NCBI GenBank assembly: GCA_910595805.1
Contig: CAJVCK010000025.1
Location: 1 to 8,865, forward strand
Origin: an uncultured Candidatus Thioglobus sp.
GTDB taxonomy: Bacteria; Pseudomonadota; Gammaproteobacteria; PS1; Thioglobaceae
Reading direction: 5' to 3'
DNA length: 8,865 nt
Part shown: piece by piece, positions 5,083 through 8,865 of the stretch
Position numbering within the stretch: the stretch's first letter is position 1
How the letters are laid out: the number at the start of each line of letters is the position of its first letter
Program-made: the position numbers and the translations under genes
Notes under the pieces: generated by a model
Told to the model about the DNA's origin: nothing
Database searches by the model: none
The model's input: only the letters and a program-made list of their open reading frames with translations

Positions 5083-6720
5083 ATGAAAGCATCTGATTTG
5101 TTTGTAAAGGCGCTAGAAAACGAAGGTGTTGAGTATATATTTGGCATCCCAGGTGAAGAAAATCTAGACCTTCTTGATTCACTTAGAAACTCATCTATTA
5201 AATTTATCCTTACTCGACATGAGCAGGCTGCAGCGTTTATGGCGGCTACTTATGGACGTCTAACTGGACGAGCAGGTGTGTGTTTAGCCACACTTGGTCC
5301 TGGCGCTACTAATCTTGTAACTGCGATTGCCTATGCACAACTGGGCGCGATGCCTATCGTGGTGATTACCGGGCAAAAGCCAATTAAAGCAGGCCTGCAA
5401 GGCAAATTCCAAATTCTTGATATTGTTAGAATGATGGAGCCTTTGGTGAAAGATTCTGATCAAATTGTCTACGGTCGACAAATCCCTGCATTGGTACGTG
5501 GTGCCTTTCGTGTTGCCGAAGAAGAGCGTCCAGGCGCTGTACATCTTGAATTACCAGAAGATGTGGCTAGAGAGGAGGTTGAAGATGATAGTGTTTTTCC
5601 TCGGCAAACGATTCATAGGTTGTTTGCTACAAATAAAGCCATTGAGAAAGCGGCCAGTGTCATTACACAGGCTAAAAGACCGTTACTACTTGTTGGTGCT
5701 GGCGCCAATAGAAAACGCATTCGTGAGCCTTTGTCAAAGTTTTTAGACAAAACAGGCATCTTGTTTTTTAATACACAAATGGGCAAGGGTGCACTCAGTG
5801 GTAATGTTGATAAGTTTATTGGCACAGCTGCTTTTTCTTCGAAGGATTATGTGCATGAAGCTATAAAAAAGGCTGATTTAATTATCAATGTAGGACATGA
5901 TATTGTTGAAAAACCACCTTTTTTAATGAATAGCGGCAAGCAAACAGTTATTCATATCAACTTTCACTCTGCAGAAATTAAAGATATTTATCATCCACAA
6001 TTAGAGGTTATTGGTAATATCTGTGACACAATATCTAGACTTACTGATGAGTTGTCTGGATGCGTTAATTGCAATACTGAATGGGTTGACGATATTCGTG
6101 AACGCACAAGAGTTGCTATTCATTCTCTAGATGATGATCCTTCGTTTCCAATGTTGCCACAAAGGGTGGTAGCAGATGTGCGTAAAGTGATGGACTCTAA
6201 GGATATTGTTTCTCTAGATAATGGTATGTTTAAATTATGGTTTGCGCGTCACTATCATACACGTGAACCAAATACGCTGCTATTGGATAACGCCTTGGCA
6301 ACCATGGGTGCGGGTCTACCATCAGCCCTGACTTGTGCATTAATGTATCCCAATCTCCGAGTGATGGCAGTGTGTGGCGATGGTGGATTTATGATGAATT
6401 CACAAGAGCTAGAAACAGCCACTCGTTTAAATTTGAATATAGTAGTGTTGATTTTTAATGACAATGGTTATGGCATGATTAAATGGAAGCAGGCTGGTCA
6501 AGAGTTAGAAGATTTTGGTTTAGATTTTAACAATCCAGATTTTGTTATGTATGCACAAAGTTATGGTGCTACCGGCCATAGAATAATGTCAAGCGATGAT
6601 CTTGTCCCGACTTTAAATAAAGCTTTTAATGATGGTGGTGTACATGTGATCGATTTACCGATTGATTATTCGCAAAATACCAAAACATTGCTAGATGATC
6701 TAAAACAATTTGATAGTTAA
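5083..6720 (+). CDS. Thiamine-diphosphate enzyme, acetolactate synthase (catabolic-type large subunit) like
   Basis: Cytoplasmic ThDP-dependent enzyme acting on 2-oxo acids. The N-terminal pyrimidine-binding domain carries the activating glutamate Glu47 in RHEQAAAF and the conserved GPGATNLVTAIA at 72-83. The TGQKP stretch at 96-100 and the ERPGAVHLELPED stretch at 148-160 are typical of AlsS-like acetolactate synthases. The middle domain is at about 180-330. The C-terminal pyrophosphate and metal site is GDGGF at 432-436 with NDN at 459-461. The 545-residue length fits. No ilvN/ilvH small subunit follows, unlike biosynthetic acetohydroxyacid synthases, and the next gene encodes an aldehyde dehydrogenase 9 bases downstream. 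The product could therefore be acetolactate, or the enzyme could act as a 2-oxo acid decarboxylase giving an aldehyde; sequence alone does not decide. A CxxC pair (Cys327, Cys330) lies at the end of the middle domain. Confidence 0.85.
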   Translation: MKASDLFVKALENEGVEYIFGIPGEENLDLLDSLRNSSIKFILTRHEQAAAFMAATYGRLTGRAGVCLATLGPGATNLVTAIAYAQLGAMPIVVITGQKPIKAGLQGKFQILDIVRMMEPLVKDSDQIVYGRQIPALVRGAFRVAEEERPGAVHLELPEDVAREEVEDDSVFPRQTIHRLFATNKAIEKAASVITQAKRPLLLVGAGANRKRIREPLSKFLDKTGILFFNTQMGKGALSGNVDKFIGTAAFSSKDYVHEAIKKADLIINVGHDIVEKPPFLMNSGKQTVIHINFHSAEIKDIYHPQLEVIGNICDTISRLTDELSGCVNCNTEWVDDIRERTRVAIHSLDDDPSFPMLPQRVVADVRKVMDSKDIVSLDNGMFKLWFARHYHTREPNTLLLDNALATMGAGLPSALTCALMYPNLRVMAVCGDGGFMMNSQELETATRLNLNIVVLIFNDNGYGMIKWKQAGQELEDFGLDFNNPDFVMYAQSYGATGHRIMSSDDLVPTLNKAFNDGGVHVIDLPIDYSQNTKTLLDDLKQFDS

Positions 6721-6729
6721 GGCAAGATA

Positions 6730-8112
6730 ATGGCAGCAGAAAAGTTAATTGTTAATCAAGCTTACACTGGCGTAGTATTGGCTGAGCTAGAAATGCATGA
6801 CAGTGCACAAGTTGACACCATGCTCTCAACTGCTCAAACTCTGCATAAAGACGGCTGTTTGAGTATGAATGAACGTGTGCGTATTTTGCAAAAATTAGCT
6901 AAATTGGTAGATGCTGAACATGAAGAATTTTCACGTTTGATTGCCAACGAAGGTGGCAAGCCAATTCGCGATGCACGAGTAGAAGTGACACGTGCTGTTA
7001 ATGGAATATATATTGCCATTACTGAGATTGAAAATAGCAAAGGTATTGAAATACCAATGGATTTGAGTGCTGCCGGTGCTGACCATGAGGCTTTTACCAT
7101 TCTAGAGCCAATTGGCGTGGTGGTGGCGGTGAGTGCGTTTAATCATCCACTTAATTTAAGTATTCATCAAATAATCCCTGCAGTTGCTACAGGTTGTCCA
7201 GTCATTATTAAACCAGCTTCGGTTACCCCATTGTGCTGTTTACGTTTAACAGAGTTAATCAAACAAGCAGGATTGCCAGATGGCTGGGTGCAAGTAGCAC
7301 TTACCAATCGTGAAAATTCTGAAAAATTAGTAACTGATCCAAGAGTAGGCTTCTTCAGCTTTATCGGCTCTGCAAAAGTAGGCTGGTATTTAAAATCAAA
7401 ATTAGCACCAGGTACGCGCTGTGCACTAGAGCACGGCGGTGTTGCCCCACTAATTTTGGACGAATATGCAGACGAAGAAGGTTTTGTTAATGGTGTGGTA
7501 AAGGCCAGTATGTATCATTCAGGCCAAGTTTGCGTCTCAGTGCAACGTGTTTATGTACCGAAGGCTAGAGAACAAGAATTAGCGCAAAAGATTGCCGATA
7601 TTGCATCGATACAAGTAGTGGGCGATGCTATCAATGAAGACAGTGATTTGGGTCCGTTAATCTTACCAAAAGAAACCGATCGAATTGAAACATGGGTGGA
7701 TGAGGCAATAAAAGAAGGTGCTCAGCTCATTACTGGAGGAAAGCGGATTAACGAGGTTAGCTATGAGCCAACTGTTTTGCTTAATCCAGCTAAGGATTCA
7801 AAAGTATCTACTCAAGAGGTTTTTGGCCCTATTGTGTGTATCTATGGTTATCAATCAATTGATGCTGCGATAGAGCAAGCGAATAGCCTGGATGTTTCTT
7901 TTCAATCATCTATTTTTAGTGACAATATGGCTTTGGCAATGGATGTGGCAAAAAAGTTTGAAGCGAGCGCGGTGATGATTAATGATTACACCACCTTTAG
8001 AGTTGATTGGATGCCGTTTGCAGGGCGCAAGCATTCAGGCTACGGCATTGGTGGCATTGGTTACTCTATGCGCGATATGCTAGAACATAAGATGATTGTT
8101 ACTAAAGGATAG
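6730..8112 (+). CDS. NAD(P)-dependent aldehyde dehydrogenase
   Basis: Oxidises an unidentified aldehyde to the acid in the cytoplasm. The 460-residue protein has the full set of family residues: Asn138 in SAFNHP (oxyanion), Lys161 in IIKPAS (cofactor), the FIGSAKVG loop at 211-218, Glu234 (general base), nucleophile Cys268 in GQVCVS, and EVFGPI at 363-368. The general-base motif reads LEHGG instead of the usual LELGG, which marks a particular subgroup that I cannot name with certainty. It is slightly shorter than the 480-500 residues common in the superfamily. AAGG at 6719-6722 is a suitable ribosome site seven bases before the ATG, and the gene follows the ThDP enzyme by 9 bases, so both are almost certainly one transcription unit. 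The partner enzyme suggests its aldehyde may derive from decarboxylation of a 2-oxo acid. Confidence 0.92.
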   Translation: MAAEKLIVNQAYTGVVLAELEMHDSAQVDTMLSTAQTLHKDGCLSMNERVRILQKLAKLVDAEHEEFSRLIANEGGKPIRDARVEVTRAVNGIYIAITEIENSKGIEIPMDLSAAGADHEAFTILEPIGVVVAVSAFNHPLNLSIHQIIPAVATGCPVIIKPASVTPLCCLRLTELIKQAGLPDGWVQVALTNRENSEKLVTDPRVGFFSFIGSAKVGWYLKSKLAPGTRCALEHGGVAPLILDEYADEEGFVNGVVKASMYHSGQVCVSVQRVYVPKAREQELAQKIADIASIQVVGDAINEDSDLGPLILPKETDRIETWVDEAIKEGAQLITGGKRINEVSYEPTVLLNPAKDSKVSTQEVFGPIVCIYGYQSIDAAIEQANSLDVSFQSSIFSDNMALAMDVAKKFEASAVMINDYTTFRVDWMPFAGRKHSGYGIGGIGYSMRDMLEHKMIVTKG

Positions 8113-8121
8113 CTCTAAAGC

Positions 8122-8865
8122 TTAACCCTCAAATTGATGCTTGTATAAAGAAGCGTATTCACCTTTTGCATTAATTAGATCTTGATGTGAACCTTGTTCA
8201 ATAATCTCACCACGACGTAACACCACAATTCTATCGGCTTTTTGAACCGTACTAAGGCGATGGGCAATAATAATAGTGGTACGGTCTTTTTGCATTTTAT
8301 CAATGGCAGCTTGTACTTTTTTCTCAGTGGAAGAATCGAGCGCCGAAGTAGCTTCATCCAAAATCAAAATTGGGCTATCTTTGGCTATTGCACGAGCAAT
8401 GGCCAATCGTTGACGCTGGCCACCAGAGAGTTTAGTGCCATCCTCACCAATTTCAGTATCGAATTGGTCACTCAGCTCCTGAATAAATTCATGCGCATTC
8501 GAAACCTTGGCAGCATGTTGGATTTGAGTATCACTCATAGCGTTAATTTGACCCAGAGCGATATTACCTTTAACGGTGTCATTAAATAAGCGTACATTTT
8601 GATCAACGAAAGCAATTTGAGATCGTAATGAATCGACTTCAAACTCATTAATATCTATACCATCAATAGTGATAACACCTGAATTAGGTGAGTAAAACTT
8701 GGCAAGAAGTTGGATAATCGTGGTCTTACCACTACCTGTTGAGCCAACCAAAGCAACGGTTTCACCAGGTTTAATGTTTAAATTAATATGATCAAGTACT
8801 GTGGCATCATCACTATAACTGAATGATACATCCTTAAATTCAATAGCGCCTTTTGCGTTTACAAG
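8122..8865 (-). CDS. msbA: MsbA-type lipid A/phospholipid ABC exporter, ATP-binding domain (N-terminus outside window)
   Basis: The visible 247 residues are the nucleotide-binding half of an exporter of the fused membrane-plus-ATPase type; the reading frame is open to the right edge, so the membrane domain lies beyond it. Numbering from the edge, Walker A is GSTGSGKT at 41-48, the Q-loop glutamine is 89, the signature LSGGQRQR starts at 146, Walker B is ILILDE at 166-171, the D-loop SALD at 174-177 and the switch histidine is 202. Segments such as QNVRLFNDTV and the ending SLYKHQF closely match E. coli MsbA (QNVHLFNDTV; QLHKMQF), which flips lipid A core across the inner membrane. Other exporters of this family share many of these motifs, so the exact name is probable rather than proven. 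The gene converges on the aldehyde dehydrogenase gene with 9 bases between stops. Confidence 0.88.
   Translation of the reverse strand, partial: LVNAKGAIEFKDVSFSYSDDATVLDHINLNIKPGETVALVGSTGSGKTTIIQLLAKFYSPNSGVITIDGIDINEFEVDSLRSQIAFVDQNVRLFNDTVKGNIALGQINAMSDTQIQHAAKVSNAHEFIQELSDQFDTEIGEDGTKLSGGQRQRLAIARAIAKDSPILILDEATSALDSSTEKKVQAAIDKMQKDRTTIIIAHRLSTVQKADRIVVLRRGEIIEQGSHQDLINAKGEYASLYKHQFEG

Noticed and set aside
5083..6720. Sulfoacetaldehyde acetyltransferase (Xsc) or biosynthetic IlvB
   Set aside because: The N-terminal motifs (RHEQAAAFMAATYGRLTGR, TGQKP) fit AlsS-like enzymes rather than Xsc, and no IlvN/IlvH small subunit follows, though large-subunit genes can be separate.
8242..8589. 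Plus-strand open frame of 115 codons opposite the ABC transporter gene
   Set aside because: It is a shadow of a strongly conserved ATPase domain and shows no motif of its own.

Overview
The window holds ten protein-coding genes, one of them cut off at each end, packed almost without gaps in AT-rich DNA that uses the standard bacterial stops. I recognise no RNA gene, mobile element, CRISPR array or phage gene. The gene content (PdxB, a ScsD-like thiol oxidoreductase, bacterial thiopurine methyltransferase, a YbiB/TrpD2-like protein, MsbA) points to a gammaproteobacterium. The low GC and compactness would suit a marine sulfur-oxidiser of the SUP05/Thioglobus type, but that placement is inference and no gene here proves it.

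Layout. On the minus strand, from about 2040 down to 1, lies a tightly overlapping set: scsD-like membrane-anchored thioredoxin, ung (uracil-DNA glycosylase) and pdxB (erythronate-4-phosphate dehydrogenase, C-terminus outside the window). Only 18 bases separate the scsD-like start codon from the divergent tpm gene. Each start codon sits 6-7 bases after a -10-like hexamer, so both mRNAs may be leaderless.

On the plus strand, 2059-5026 is a five-gene chain with junctions of 4 bases or fewer: tpm, a small cold-shock-domain protein with a C-terminal membrane segment, a lytic-transglycosylase-like lipoprotein, a small Rieske protein, and a TrpD-fold protein lacking the canonical anthranilate phosphoribosyltransferase motifs. 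After a 56-base gap with a candidate extended -10 promoter and a small dyad come a thiamine-diphosphate enzyme of the acetolactate synthase type (5083-6720) and an aldehyde dehydrogenase (6730-8112). No acetolactate synthase small subunit follows, so the pair may turn a 2-oxo acid into a carboxylate through an aldehyde.

The right edge carries the ATP-binding domain of an MsbA-type lipid exporter on the minus strand, converging on the aldehyde dehydrogenase gene with 9 bases between stop codons.

Most genes are familiar housekeeping or accessory functions. The parts most worth a second look are the cold-shock membrane protein, the Rieske/TrpD2-like pair, the ThDP-enzyme/ALDH pair, and the divergent start region.
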